Notes under the pieces: generated by a model | Databases searched by the model: none | What the model saw: only the letters and a program-made list of their open reading frames with translations | Told to the model about the DNA's origin: nothing | Part shown: positions 17,172-25,924 of the stretch, in pieces | Layout of the letters: each line of letters starts with the position of its first letter | Position numbering within the stretch: position 1 is the stretch's first letter | Translations under genes and position numbers: made by a program | Assembly: GCF_001644575.1 (NCBI RefSeq) | Contig: NZ_CP015596.1 | Span: 5,146,001 to 5,210,000 of the forward strand | Length of the DNA: 64,000 bases | Direction of reading: 5' to 3' | Origin: Mycobacterium adipatum | Lineage (GTDB): Bacteria; Actinomycetota; Actinomycetes; Mycobacteriales; Mycobacteriaceae

Positions 17172-17550
17172 CGTGGATGGCGGCCTCCTCGGCCGAGGCC
17201 GCACCACCATCGATGCCGACATCGCTGCCCAGCAGCTCGGACTCGACGTCCTCGCCGAAACCGGCGTCGGGTGCCACCAGACGACCCGAGCGGCGGGCAC
17301 CGACCTCGTCGTCGCCGAACTGCTCATCGGGCACTGCATCGGCGTCGCCCAGCGCGGGATCGGGCTGCTCGTCGGCCAGTCGTTCGTCCAACGACTCGTG
17401 CTCGCGGGGCTCCTGCCAGCGCTCCGGCGGCGAGTATCCCTCGTCGAGCAGGTCATCGACACCGCGGTCGAGCAGGGTGTCCTCCTGGGGCAGCTGGTCT
17501 TCGTCGTCGATGCTGTAGCCCTGGGATTCTTCCGGCGTCTCTGCACTCAT
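17158..17550 (-). CDS. DUF5709 family acidic protein
   Basis: 130 residues, strongly acidic, with no membrane segment or cysteine. The block YSIDDEDQLPQEDTLLDRGVDDLLDEGYSPPERW is the family hallmark. Function unknown; the composition suggests a largely disordered cytosolic protein. Confidence 0.8.
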   Translation of the reverse strand: MSAETPEESQGYSIDDEDQLPQEDTLLDRGVDDLLDEGYSPPERWQEPREHESLDERLADEQPDPALGDADAVPDEQFGDDEVGARRSGRLVAPDAGFGEDVESELLGSDVGIDGGAASAEEAAIHVIED

Positions 17551-17607
17551 GCCACCACGCTACCGCCGATGCGGGTACCCGCGAGGCCGCGCGGGCGACA
17601 GATACCG

Positions 17608-18885
17608 TCACCCCGCAGCGCGTTTGAGCGTGTTGGCGATGGCATCGATGGGAGCCGTCGCGTCGATCGCGCGCTGCATGCGTCGCGCCGCCCTCCGATA
17701 CCGGTCATCGCGGAGCACGTGATCGACGGCCGCGCGGATCGCCGCGGCCGTCGGCGTCGAGGTGCCCAGGTCCACCCCGACGCCGGTGTGGTCGACCCGG
17801 GCGGCCACCTCCGCCTTGTCGGATGTTTCGCCCGCGACCACCAGCGGCACGCCGTGGCTCAGCGCGTAGTGCACCCCGCCGTAGCCGCCGTTGGTGACCA
17901 TCACATCGACATGCGGCATCAGGGCCGAGTACGGCAACCAGTCGGCGACCCGCGCATTCGCCGGTATCGCGGCGCTCAGTCGCGCGTCGGGACGCGCGGT
18001 GGTGACCACCACCAGCAGGTCGTCCCGATCGCCGAGGGCCGCCATGGTGGGCGCGATCAGCTGATCCAGATCGGTGTTGTCGAATGTCCCCTGGGTGACG
18101 TGCACCACCGCACCGGCCCGCTGCACATCGGGCCACCACGGCGGTAATGCCCTGTCGCCCTTGTACTTTGCCGCCAGTACCGGTCCCACGAAATCCACTG
18201 TGGGCGGCAGGTCCGAGCGCGGGTATTCGAACTCGCGGACCGACAACGCGACCACCGCGTCGGCCAATCGCGGCCAGTCACTGATGAACACCGGGCTGCG
18301 GCGGGACCCGGCGCGGCGCAGCGCGCGATCGAACCTGCGCTGACTGCCGCGCATGATGAGGCGGTGCGCGACGGCCGTCATCGGCCGGTAGTCGACGCCG
18401 GCTTCGGGCTGCCATGCCATACCGAAGGGCGGGACGTCGGCACTGGAGAGGGTCAGCGGGCCGACGTTGCATACCACCACCGGCGGGCGGCGGCCGTCCT
18501 GCAGCAGCAGCGGCACCGCCCCGGTGAACGTGACATCGGCCAGCACGGCGTCGAAACGGCTACTGCGCAACGCGGCACGCAGGGCACGGTCCTCGCCGCA
18601 GAGCGGTTTCGCGAAGACGCTGTCCAACTCTGCGCGGCCCAGCCAGAACCGGCGCAGCTGCACCGGAGCGCGGCGCAGCAGGGCGGGCGCCGCCGACGGC
18701 GGATCGATGTGGACATCATCGGGCAGGGTCATGGCGGGCAGCCCGGCCCGCCGCGCGGGCTCGACGAATCCCGGGCCGGTCAGCAGGGTGACATCGTGGC
18801 CGAGTGCGCGCAGACCCGCGCCGATGTCGATCATCGGCAGCACATGACCGCGGATCGGACTGACGGCAAGCAGGTATCGGGCCAA
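17608..18885 (-). CDS. Family 1 (MGT/UGT-like) glycosyltransferase, possible CrtX
   Basis: 425 residues with a TTG start and a strong GGAAGAGGA ribosome site. GT-B fold: the N-terminal SPIRGHVLPMIDIGAGLRALGH and the C-terminal donor site with VADWLPYSALMPHVDVMVTNGGYGGVHYALSHGVPLVV are typical for macrolide/flavonoid-type glycosyltransferases and for carotenoid glucosyltransferases. It is transcribed away from crtE across a 143-base gap, and a similar gene flanks the M. smegmatis carotenoid locus. Glycosylation of a hydroxylated carotenoid is therefore the leading idea, but acceptor and sugar are not shown by the sequence. Confidence 0.8.
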   Translation of the reverse strand: MARYLLAVSPIRGHVLPMIDIGAGLRALGHDVTLLTGPGFVEPARRAGLPAMTLPDDVHIDPPSAAPALLRRAPVQLRRFWLGRAELDSVFAKPLCGEDRALRAALRSSRFDAVLADVTFTGAVPLLLQDGRRPPVVVCNVGPLTLSSADVPPFGMAWQPEAGVDYRPMTAVAHRLIMRGSQRRFDRALRRAGSRRSPVFISDWPRLADAVVALSVREFEYPRSDLPPTVDFVGPVLAAKYKGDRALPPWWPDVQRAGAVVHVTQGTFDNTDLDQLIAPTMAALGDRDDLLVVVTTARPDARLSAAIPANARVADWLPYSALMPHVDVMVTNGGYGGVHYALSHGVPLVVAGETSDKAEVAARVDHTGVGVDLGTSTPTAAAIRAAVDHVLRDDRYRRAARRMQRAIDATAPIDAIANTLKRAAG

Positions 18886-18997
18886 TCCTCTTCCTTCGCT
18901 CGGTGGGTATCTGTGCCCCGGTCCTCAACCGCTCAAACCGCCGATGATCATAGCGGCCGCAGCCCGCGCTGCAGGGCCCCGGAGAAAGCGCAAAACT

Positions 18998-19026
18998 GGA
19001 TGCTTAACCGCCGGAAAAAGGGGTAC
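18998..19026 (+). promoter_or_regulatory. Possible SigF-type promoter of the crt operon
   Basis: GGATG (18998-19002) and GGGTAC (19021-19026), 18 bases apart, resemble the mycobacterial SigF promoter GGWWT-N16/17-GGGTAY. Carotenoid synthesis in M. smegmatis is known to depend on SigF. Against this, the GGGTAC lies only 2 bases before the ATG at 19029, so the promoter reading requires translation from the ATG at 19038, and the same AAGGGG could simply be a ribosome binding site for 19029. Confidence 0.28.
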
Positions 19027-19028
19027 AA

Positions 19029-20150
19029 ATGGGTCTGATGGCAGCACGAACCGGGGCCGCTACCCAGCCACCTGTAGCCGGCTCGACAGATTCTGCGTGG
19101 CTCACGCCGCTGCGCGCGGACGTGCTGGCCGCGGTCACCGAGTTTCTCGACACGCGGTGCCGCGACACTCTGCGCGGGGCCCACGTCGACATCGCCGAGG
19201 ACGTGCTGCGCGGCCTGCTGGCCGAGGGCAAGTGTGTGCGCTCCAGTTACCTCTATCTCGGCTGGCAGTGCGGGGCGCCCGTCTCGGCCGCGACGGTCCG
19301 GGCGGCGGCCAGTCTCGAACTTCTGCACGCGTTCGCGTTGGTGCAGGACGACGTGATGGACGAGTCCGATATGCGGCGCGGCCGCCCGAGCGCCCATCGC
19401 GCGTTCCAGCGATGGCATCAGGAACGTGGGCTGCCCGGATCACCGGCCCGCTTCGGTGAGTCCGCCGCGGTGCTGCTCGGTGACCTGTGCCTGGTGTGGG
19501 CCGAGCAGATGCTGCGCGAGAGCGGGGTGGACGGTGCCGCACTGTCGCGCGCCTGGCCGCGCTATGACGCGATGCGCACGGAACTGGCGGTCGGCCAGTT
19601 CGCCGACCTGGTCAACGACAGCGCCGGGTTTCCCAGCCTGACCGATGTGCTCGACGTCGCACGCCGCAAATCGGGCAACTACACGGTCCGCCGGCCGCTG
19701 GAGATCGGTGCCGCCCTGGCCGGATGTGACGACGCCGTGCTCGATGTGCTCGGCCGCTATGGCGAAGCCATCGGCGAGGCCTTCCAACTCCGCGATGATC
19801 TGCTCGGTGTCTTCGGTGCGCCGGCGACGACCGGCAAGCCGACCGGGACCGATCTCATCGCGCGCAAGGCGACCACCGTGGTGGTCGCCGGATACGAACT
19901 TGCCTCTGGCGCCCAGCAGCGTCAGTTCAAGGAATTCATGACGGCCGACCATCTCGGCTCCGATGACGTGACTCGGTGGCAGGCCCTGATCAAAGAGGTG
20001 GGAACGGTGCAGTGGATAGAGAACATGATCGTTGACCGAGTCAACGCGGCGGTCGAGGTACTGAGCAGCCTCGGCCCCGCCGACGTCGCGCCCGACGCCC
20101 GATCGGCGCTGATCACGATGGCCTCGGCCTGCACTGAGCGGACAGCCTGA
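19029..20150 (+). CDS. crtE: Polyprenyl diphosphate synthase (geranylgeranyl-PP synthase)
   Basis: 373 residues. Builds geranylgeranyl diphosphate from isopentenyl and allylic diphosphates, the first dedicated step of the carotenoid operon. The first aspartate-rich motif is DDVMDESDMRRG (about 107-118); the second is QLRDDLLGVFG, with Gly in place of the last Asp, as in many actinobacterial CrtE. The usual GGKRxR near residue 67 reads EGKCVRS, with Cys for the first Arg. Start at 19029 or 19038 (see the promoter entry). Its TGA overlaps the crtI ATG, indicating translational coupling. Confidence 0.92.
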   Translation: MGLMAARTGAATQPPVAGSTDSAWLTPLRADVLAAVTEFLDTRCRDTLRGAHVDIAEDVLRGLLAEGKCVRSSYLYLGWQCGAPVSAATVRAAASLELLHAFALVQDDVMDESDMRRGRPSAHRAFQRWHQERGLPGSPARFGESAAVLLGDLCLVWAEQMLRESGVDGAALSRAWPRYDAMRTELAVGQFADLVNDSAGFPSLTDVLDVARRKSGNYTVRRPLEIGAALAGCDDAVLDVLGRYGEAIGEAFQLRDDLLGVFGAPATTGKPTGTDLIARKATTVVVAGYELASGAQQRQFKEFMTADHLGSDDVTRWQALIKEVGTVQWIENMIVDRVNAAVEVLSSLGPADVAPDARSALITMASACTERTA

Positions 20151-21661
20151 TGCGCACCGTGCCCGGGCGCACCGAACATGTGGTCGTGGTGGGCGCCGGC
20201 CTGTCCGGACTGTCGGCGGCGCTGCATCTGGCCGGGCGGGGACTGCGGGTCACCGTCGTGGAGCGCGGATCCCACCCCGGTGGGCGGGTCGGCCGTGCCG
20301 ACGTCTCCGGCTATCACATCGACACCGGTCCGACCGTCCTGACGATGCCCGACATCATCGACGAAACCTTTGCCGCTGTCGGAGATCTCACCGCTGAGCG
20401 CCTCGACCTGATGCCCGTCGAACCGGCCTACCGGGCGTCCTTCGCCGACGGCAGCAGCCTCGATGTGCACAGCGATGCCACCGCCATGGCCGCCGAGATC
20501 GAGCGCTTCGCCGGCCGCGCCGAGGCCGAGGGCTATCTGCGGATGCGCGACTGGCTGACCCGGCTGTACCGCCTCGAATTCGACGGATTCATCGCCGCCA
20601 ACTTCGAGTCACCGCTATCGCTGCTGACCCCCCAATTGGCCAAACTTGCCGCCATCGGCGGGTTCCGGCGCTGGGAGCCGATGGTGCGCCGGTTCATCAC
20701 CGACGAACGCCTGCTGCGGGTGTTCACCTTCCAGGCGCTCTACGTCGGGGTACCACCCAAGCGGGCGCTCGCCGCCTACGCCGTCATCGCGTACATGGAC
20801 ACCGTGTCGGGGGTGTACTTTCCGCGCGGCGGCATGCGCGCACTACCCGACGCGCTCGCGGCCGCAGCCACCGATGCCGGGGTCGAATTCCACTACAACG
20901 CACGGGTTTCCGAGTTGGAACGGTCCGGATCACGAGTGACCGCGGTACGCACCGAAGCCGGTGAGCGGTTCACCGCCGACGCGGTCATCCTGACCACCGA
21001 GCTGCCCGACACCTACCGGCTGCTCGGCCGCACACCACGGCGCGCCGTCCGGCTCCGGCCGGCACCGTCCGCCGTGGTGGCTCATATCGGCTGCCGCGCA
21101 GCATCTCCCGCAGATGCCGCCTCACATCACACGATCCTGTTCGGCGACGAGTGGGACCGGACGTTCGACGAGATCATCGATCAGGGCCGCACGATGGTGG
21201 ACCCCTCGCTGCTGGTCACCCGCCCGACCGCCGGCGACCCCGCCCTCGCGCCCGACGGACGCGACCTGCTCTACGTCCTCGCCCCCGCGCCCAATACCGC
21301 GGTGGGCGGCCTGGACTGGGACGCCCGTCGCGACGACTACACCGCCGACATGCTGGACACGGTCACCAGGCGGATGCCGCACCTCGGTGCGGATCCCGAG
21401 ATCCTGCACGTCGTGACGCCGCAGGACTGGGCGCGCCAGGGGATGATCGCGGGCACCCCGTTCGCGCTGTCACACACCTTCGGCCAGACCGGGCCGCTCC
21501 GGCCCGGGAACACGGTGCGCGGTATCGACAACGCGGTGCTGGCCGGGTCCTCCACGGTGCCCGGCGTGGGTATTCCGACCGCCATCGTGTCGGGTCGCCT
21601 CGCCGCCGACAGAATCACCGGGGTCGTATCACCGGCCCGCCAGCAGATTGTGACGCGATGA
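20150..21661 (+). CDS. crtI: Phytoene desaturase
   Basis: 503 residues. FAD-dependent desaturase converting phytoene stepwise towards lycopene. The dinucleotide fold GAGLSGLSAALHLAGRG starts near residue 15, followed by GGRVGRADVSGYHIDTGPTV, and the C-terminal FAD motif reads NAVLAGSSTVPGVGIPTAIVSG, all as in bacterial CrtI. The ATG overlaps the crtE stop by one base. How many double bonds it introduces cannot be read from the sequence. Confidence 0.95.
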   Translation: MRTVPGRTEHVVVVGAGLSGLSAALHLAGRGLRVTVVERGSHPGGRVGRADVSGYHIDTGPTVLTMPDIIDETFAAVGDLTAERLDLMPVEPAYRASFADGSSLDVHSDATAMAAEIERFAGRAEAEGYLRMRDWLTRLYRLEFDGFIAANFESPLSLLTPQLAKLAAIGGFRRWEPMVRRFITDERLLRVFTFQALYVGVPPKRALAAYAVIAYMDTVSGVYFPRGGMRALPDALAAAATDAGVEFHYNARVSELERSGSRVTAVRTEAGERFTADAVILTTELPDTYRLLGRTPRRAVRLRPAPSAVVAHIGCRAASPADAASHHTILFGDEWDRTFDEIIDQGRTMVDPSLLVTRPTAGDPALAPDGRDLLYVLAPAPNTAVGGLDWDARRDDYTADMLDTVTRRMPHLGADPEILHVVTPQDWARQGMIAGTPFALSHTFGQTGPLRPGNTVRGIDNAVLAGSSTVPGVGIPTAIVSGRLAADRITGVVSPARQQIVTR

Positions 21662-21674
21662 TGGGGGCCGGCAC

Positions 21675-22619
21675 ATGATCCACTCCGAACTGGACGCGGC
21701 GGGCGTACAAGGTGCGCAGCTGCGTGCCGCCTACCAACGGTGCCGGGCGCTCAATGCCGCGCACGGCAAGACGTTCTTCCTGGCGACGCGGCTGCTCTCA
21801 CCTCGCCAACGCCCGGCCGTGCATGCGCTCTACGGTTTCGCCCGGCGCGCCGACGACGTGCTGGACGGTTTCGACGACCGCACGACCGCCGCGCGCGCCG
21901 ACGAGTTACAGGGCCTGGCCGATGCCCTGCACAGCCGGCTGGTGCTCGACCGGGTGGAAGGTGACGACCCGGTGCTCGATGCCGTCGTCGACACCGCGCG
22001 CAATTACGGGTTGGACTGGCAGCTATTCGACGATTTCCTGGCCTCCATGCGGATGGATCTGACCGTCACGGACTATCCCGACCGCGCCGCGCTGGACAGG
22101 TACATGTACGGCTCCGCCGAGGTGATCGGGCTGCAGCTGCTCCCTGTGCTGGGCACGGTCGTCCCCCGCGAGGAGGCGGCACCACATGCCGCCGCCCTCG
22201 GAAAGGCCTTCCAGCTCACCAATTTTCTGCGAGACATCGACGAGGACCTGACCCGTGGAAGGGTGTATCTGCCCGCCGATGAGCTCGCCGCCCACGGTGT
22301 GGACCGCGATGTGCTGAGCTGGTGCCAGCAGAACCGGCGCACCGATCCGCGGCTGCGCGCGGCGCTGGTCGAGCAGCACGCGATGACCCGGCGGATCTAC
22401 GAGCACGCCGAACTGGGTATCGCGATGCTGGAGCCGCAGTCCCGGCCCTGTATCCGGGCGGCGCTGACGTTGTACTCGGAGATCCTCGACTGTATCGAGG
22501 AGATGGACTTCGAGGTCTTCAGCCGCCGGGCCACCGTGTCCAACCGCAGACGCCTGCAGGTGGCGGGTCGGGGATTGATCGACGCCTGGCGCGCCCGCGC
22601 CCGCCACGGGGAGGCCTGA
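21675..22619 (+). CDS. crtB: Phytoene synthase
   Basis: 314 residues. Condenses two geranylgeranyl diphosphates to phytoene. The two aspartate motifs of squalene/phytoene synthases are present: ARRADDVLDGFDD (about 57-68) and NFLRDIDEDLTRGRVYLP (about 190). The gene starts 13 bases after crtI and ends immediately before the methyltransferase, as part of one tightly packed operon. Confidence 0.95.
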   Translation: MIHSELDAAGVQGAQLRAAYQRCRALNAAHGKTFFLATRLLSPRQRPAVHALYGFARRADDVLDGFDDRTTAARADELQGLADALHSRLVLDRVEGDDPVLDAVVDTARNYGLDWQLFDDFLASMRMDLTVTDYPDRAALDRYMYGSAEVIGLQLLPVLGTVVPREEAAPHAAALGKAFQLTNFLRDIDEDLTRGRVYLPADELAAHGVDRDVLSWCQQNRRTDPRLRAALVEQHAMTRRIYEHAELGIAMLEPQSRPCIRAALTLYSEILDCIEEMDFEVFSRRATVSNRRRLQVAGRGLIDAWRARARHGEA

Positions 22620-22620
22620 G

Positions 22621-23325
22621 ATCGCGACCTACAACGTTCCCGAGGCCTTCGATGCCGGCGCCGACGCCTATGACGGATTGGTCGGCGCCAACCCCGGATA
22701 CCACAGCCATCTTCGGCTCTCCGCCCAGCGCATGCAGCTTCCCGACGCCGGAAGAGGTCTGCGACTTCTCGATATCGGTTGCGGCACCGGAGCTTCCACC
22801 GCCGCACTGCTGAAGCAGGCACCGCATGCGCAGATCATCGGGGTCGACGGCTCCGCCGGCATGCTGGCCCGCGCCCGGGCGAAGGACTGGCCCGACACGG
22901 TGTCGTTCGTGCAGAGCCGGGCCGAGGACCTGGAGCAGGCCGGGGTGAGCGGTCCGTTCGACGGGATCCTGGCCGCCTATCTGGTCCGCAACCTGCCCGA
23001 CCCCGATCCGGTACTCCGCGCACTGCGAACGCTGCTGAAACCCGGGGGTGTCTTTGCCGCCCACGAGTATTCGGTGCGCGACTCGCGTCGTGCCACCGCG
23101 ATGTGGAATCTGGTGTCATCGGCAGTCATCATCCCGGCCGGGAAGATCCGCACCGGGGATGCGGATCTCTACCGCTATCTGCGCCGCAGCGTCAACAGTT
23201 TCGACGGGGCGGCGCGTTTCCGGGAGCGGTTGCAAGACAACGGTTTCGTCGATGTGTCCAGCCTGACGATGCCGGGCTGGCAGAACGGCATCGTGCACAC
23301 CTTCCTGGGCAGGGCGCCGGCGTGA
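22621..23325 (+). CDS. SAM-dependent methyltransferase of the crt operon, probable AUC start
   Basis: 234 residues if translation begins at ATC 22621. Class I methyltransferase of the UbiE type: SAM loop LLDIGCGTG, acidic GVDGSAGML, and YLVRNLPDPDPVLRALRTLLKPGG. No ATG, GTG or TTG lies in frame between the upstream stop (22576) and the TTG at 22678, yet the intervening residues (TYNVPEAFDAGADAYDGLV) look like the normal N-terminus of such enzymes. The ATC follows the crtB stop by one base, with GGGGAGG 7 bases before it. Either ATC is the start, the base is an ATG changed in this strain or read, or the protein starts at the TTG, short by 19 residues. Its substrate may be the carotenoid or a precursor. 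Confidence 0.82.
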   Translation: MATYNVPEAFDAGADAYDGLVGANPGYHSHLRLSAQRMQLPDAGRGLRLLDIGCGTGASTAALLKQAPHAQIIGVDGSAGMLARARAKDWPDTVSFVQSRAEDLEQAGVSGPFDGILAAYLVRNLPDPDPVLRALRTLLKPGGVFAAHEYSVRDSRRATAMWNLVSSAVIIPAGKIRTGDADLYRYLRRSVNSFDGAARFRERLQDNGFVDVSSLTMPGWQNGIVHTFLGRAPA

Positions 23326-24857
23326 TCGACAACCGGCGGGTACGTCATCCCGCTGCGGCGGGGGTGTCGGATGCCGCGCAGCTGACCGCGCGTCCCACGG
23401 TTGTCGTGGTGGGCGGGGGCATCGCGGGCCTGAGCGCGGCGACGGCACTGGCTGAGCGTGGCGTCGCGGTGCACCTCCTGGAGCGGGAGGCCTATCTGGG
23501 TGGCCGGGTGGGCGGCTGGACCGAGACCCTCCCGGACGGCACCGCGGTGGCGATGAACCGTGGCTTCCACGCCTTTTTCCGCCAGTACTACAACCTGCGT
23601 AATCTGTTGCGCCGCGCCGATCCCGGGCTGAGCATGTTCAGTCCGCTCGATGACTACCCGTTGGTTGACGCCGACGGCCGGCGCGACACGTTTCGCGGGC
23701 TCCCCCGTACCCCGCCGTTCAATGCGATGGCGTTCGCGCTGCGCAGCCCGACGTTCCGGCTGCGTGATCTGGTGCGCCTGGACGCGAAGGCGGCCGCGCC
23801 GCTGGCCGCCGTGTCGGTGCCGGAAACCTACTGGCGACTCGATGATCTCGACGCGGAGTCCTTCCTGCGGGACATCAACTTTCCCCAGGCCGCCCGGCAT
23901 CTGGCGTTCGAGGTGTTCTCGCGCAGCTTCTTCACCCGGCCGGAGGCTCTGTCGGCCGCCGAGCTGGCCACGATGTTCCACATCTATTTCCTCGGGTCCA
24001 GCGAAGGCCTGGTGTTCGATGTGGCCGCCGCGAATTTCGATGTTGCGCTGTGGCAGCCGATGCAGCGCTATCTGCAGGGTCAGGGTGCGGACATCCGGTT
24101 GGGCACCGCGGTGCACAGCGTGCGCCGCGACGATGCCGCCACGTTCACCGTGACCGACGTCGCCGGCAGCACCCTGACCGCGGACGCGGTGGTGCTGGCG
24201 ACCGAAGTGCCGGCGCTGCAGCGGATCGTCGCCGAGTCACCGGGTCTGGGTGACAGTGACTGGCGTGCCCGTATCGGAGACCTCGGTTCGGCGGCACCGT
24301 TCGTCGTGCGCCGGCTGTGGTTGGACCGGCCGGTCGACGGTGACCGTCCGGCGTTCCTGGGCACCGGGGGGCTGCCGCCGCTGGACAACATCAGCGTGCT
24401 GAACCGCTATGAACGCGAGGCGACGTCCTGGGCGCAACGTACCGGTGGCTCCGTGGTGGAGTTGCACGCCTACTCCGTCACCGAAGACACCCCCGAGCTG
24501 CGCCGGCAACTCGACGCGCGGATGCACGCCTTGTTCCCGGAGACTGCGGCGGCGGGTGTGGTGCACGAAAGCACGTTGTGCCGCAACGACTGTCCGCGAC
24601 TGGGTCCGGGTGATTTCGCGAACCGTCCGACCGTGTCCACCCCCGAGGAGGGCCTGGTGCTGGCCGGTGACGGGATTCGCATCGACGTGCCGGTGGCGCT
24701 GATGGAACGCGCGGCCACCACCGGCTTCGCCGCCGCGAACGCCCTGCTGGATCGTTTCGGGGTGCGCGGGCACGACCTGTACACGGTGCCGGTGCGCGGC
24801 CGTTCTGCCGTGCTGCGCCGGCTGGCCGACCGGGTGGAAGGGCGGATCCGGGCATGA
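23322..24857 (+). CDS. crtU: Carotene desaturase/methyltransferase-like FAD protein (isorenieratene synthase type)
   Basis: 511 residues from the GTG at 23322, overlapping the methyltransferase stop by 4 bases. FAD motif VVVGGGIAGLSAATALAERG (about 28-46), then GGRVGGWTETLPDG and NRGFHAFFRQYYNLR, the hallmark of actinobacterial CrtU. Characterised CrtU enzymes aromatise the beta-rings of beta-carotene with a methyl shift to give isorenieratene-type pigments. That reaction needs a cyclised substrate, but no cyclase gene is seen in this operon. Another desaturation cannot be excluded. Confidence 0.88.
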   Translation: MIDNRRVRHPAAAGVSDAAQLTARPTVVVVGGGIAGLSAATALAERGVAVHLLEREAYLGGRVGGWTETLPDGTAVAMNRGFHAFFRQYYNLRNLLRRADPGLSMFSPLDDYPLVDADGRRDTFRGLPRTPPFNAMAFALRSPTFRLRDLVRLDAKAAAPLAAVSVPETYWRLDDLDAESFLRDINFPQAARHLAFEVFSRSFFTRPEALSAAELATMFHIYFLGSSEGLVFDVAAANFDVALWQPMQRYLQGQGADIRLGTAVHSVRRDDAATFTVTDVAGSTLTADAVVLATEVPALQRIVAESPGLGDSDWRARIGDLGSAAPFVVRRLWLDRPVDGDRPAFLGTGGLPPLDNISVLNRYEREATSWAQRTGGSVVELHAYSVTEDTPELRRQLDARMHALFPETAAAGVVHESTLCRNDCPRLGPGDFANRPTVSTPEEGLVLAGDGIRIDVPVALMERAATTGFAAANALLDRFGVRGHDLYTVPVRGRSAVLRRLADRVEGRIRA

Positions 24858-25924
24858 AAGCGTGGCCTTTCCAACTACTCCCGCGCATCGAGTGGAGCCG
24901 GCAGCGCCCGACGGTCGGCCAGGCCGACCCGTCGCTGATCGCCGCCGCGCTGGCGAGGTCGCAGCGCAGACCGAGCGGCAATTGGTATGTGGTCGGGGCG
25001 AGCACGGATGTCGCCGAGAAGCCGTTCGGCGCGACGGTGTCCGGAGCCGAGCTGGTCTGCTGGCGGGACAGCGAAGGCACGGTGCACGCCGGTCCGGCGC
25101 GCTGCCCGCACCTGGGCGCGGACCTGTGCACTGCCGTCGTCGACGCCGGCCAGCTGATCTGCCCGTGGCACGGGTTACGGCTCACCGGGCGGGGACGGCC
25201 CGACTGGCCGGCGTTGCCGGCATTCGATGACGGTGTGCTGGTGTGGGTGCGTCTCGATCGCATCGGCGGCGAGCCACCGACGGACTTCCCGGTGCTGCCG
25301 GCGCGGCCCGGTGATCCGCGGATTTCGGCCGTCACCAGCCTCACCGGCGCGTGCGAACCCGCCGACATCATCGCCAACCGGATGGATCCCTGGCACGGCG
25401 CCTGGTTCCATCCGTACTCGTTCGCCAGGCTCGAGGTCCTCAGCGCACCACCGGAGGACCCTGGGCTGGCCGAGGACGAAGACCGGTTTTTGGTGGCGGT
25501 GACGTTCCATATCGGCCGCTTCGGCGTGCCGGTCATCGCCGAATTCACCAGCCCGGAGCCCCGCACGTTGACCATGCGCATCGTCGACGGCGAGGGCAGC
25601 GGCAGCGTGGTGGAGACCCACGCCACCCCGAACGGTGTCGGGCCCGACGGCCGGCCGCGCAGCACGGTGATCGAGGCGGTCATCGCGCATTCCGACCGTC
25701 CCGGTTTCGCGCATGCGCTGCGGGCCCAATCGGTGATCACGCCGTTCATGCGGCGGGCGGCCCACCGGCTGTGGCGTGACGATCTGGAGTACGCGGAGCG
25801 GCTGCGCGAGGTGAACCGTCAGGATGCCGACGGCACGGCGGCGTTGCTCAGGCCGCCGGACGGGCCCACCGCGGCAGGTCCGCCGCCTCCAGCAGCGGGA
25901 TCTGATCCTGCGCCCAGGGGCTGA
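24854..25924 (+). CDS. Rieske [2Fe-2S] protein with DUF5914 domain, carotenoid-associated
   Basis: 356 residues; ATGA overlap with crtU. The Rieske ligands are Cys84 and His86 (CPHLG) and Cys103 and His106 (CPWHG). The following 200 residues correspond to DUF5914, seen in actinobacterial carotenoid loci, with the block DIIANRMDPWHGAWFHPYSFA resembling the metal-binding helix of Rieske oxygenases. A terminal oxygenase (ring hydroxylase or ketolase) acting on the carotenoid is a reasonable guess and would supply an acceptor for the nearby glycosyltransferase. The last 25 residues (proline-rich) lie over the convergent idi gene and may not be functionally important. Confidence 0.82.
   Translation: MKAWPFQLLPRIEWSRQRPTVGQADPSLIAAALARSQRRPSGNWYVVGASTDVAEKPFGATVSGAELVCWRDSEGTVHAGPARCPHLGADLCTAVVDAGQLICPWHGLRLTGRGRPDWPALPAFDDGVLVWVRLDRIGGEPPTDFPVLPARPGDPRISAVTSLTGACEPADIIANRMDPWHGAWFHPYSFARLEVLSAPPEDPGLAEDEDRFLVAVTFHIGRFGVPVIAEFTSPEPRTLTMRIVDGEGSGSVVETHATPNGVGPDGRPRSTVIEAVIAHSDRPGFAHALRAQSVITPFMRRAAHRLWRDDLEYAERLREVNRQDADGTAALLRPPDGPTAAGPPPPAAGSDPAPRG

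Noticed and set aside
16320..17546. 408-codon minus-strand frame opposite the MFS gene
   Set aside because: Arg/His/Gln-rich shadow; the plus strand codes a normal twelve-helix transporter.
22620..22680. Hidden lycopene cyclase (crtYc/crtYd) in the crt operon
   Set aside because: The space between crtB and crtU is fully used by the methyltransferase; every junction is an overlap or a gap under 15 bases.
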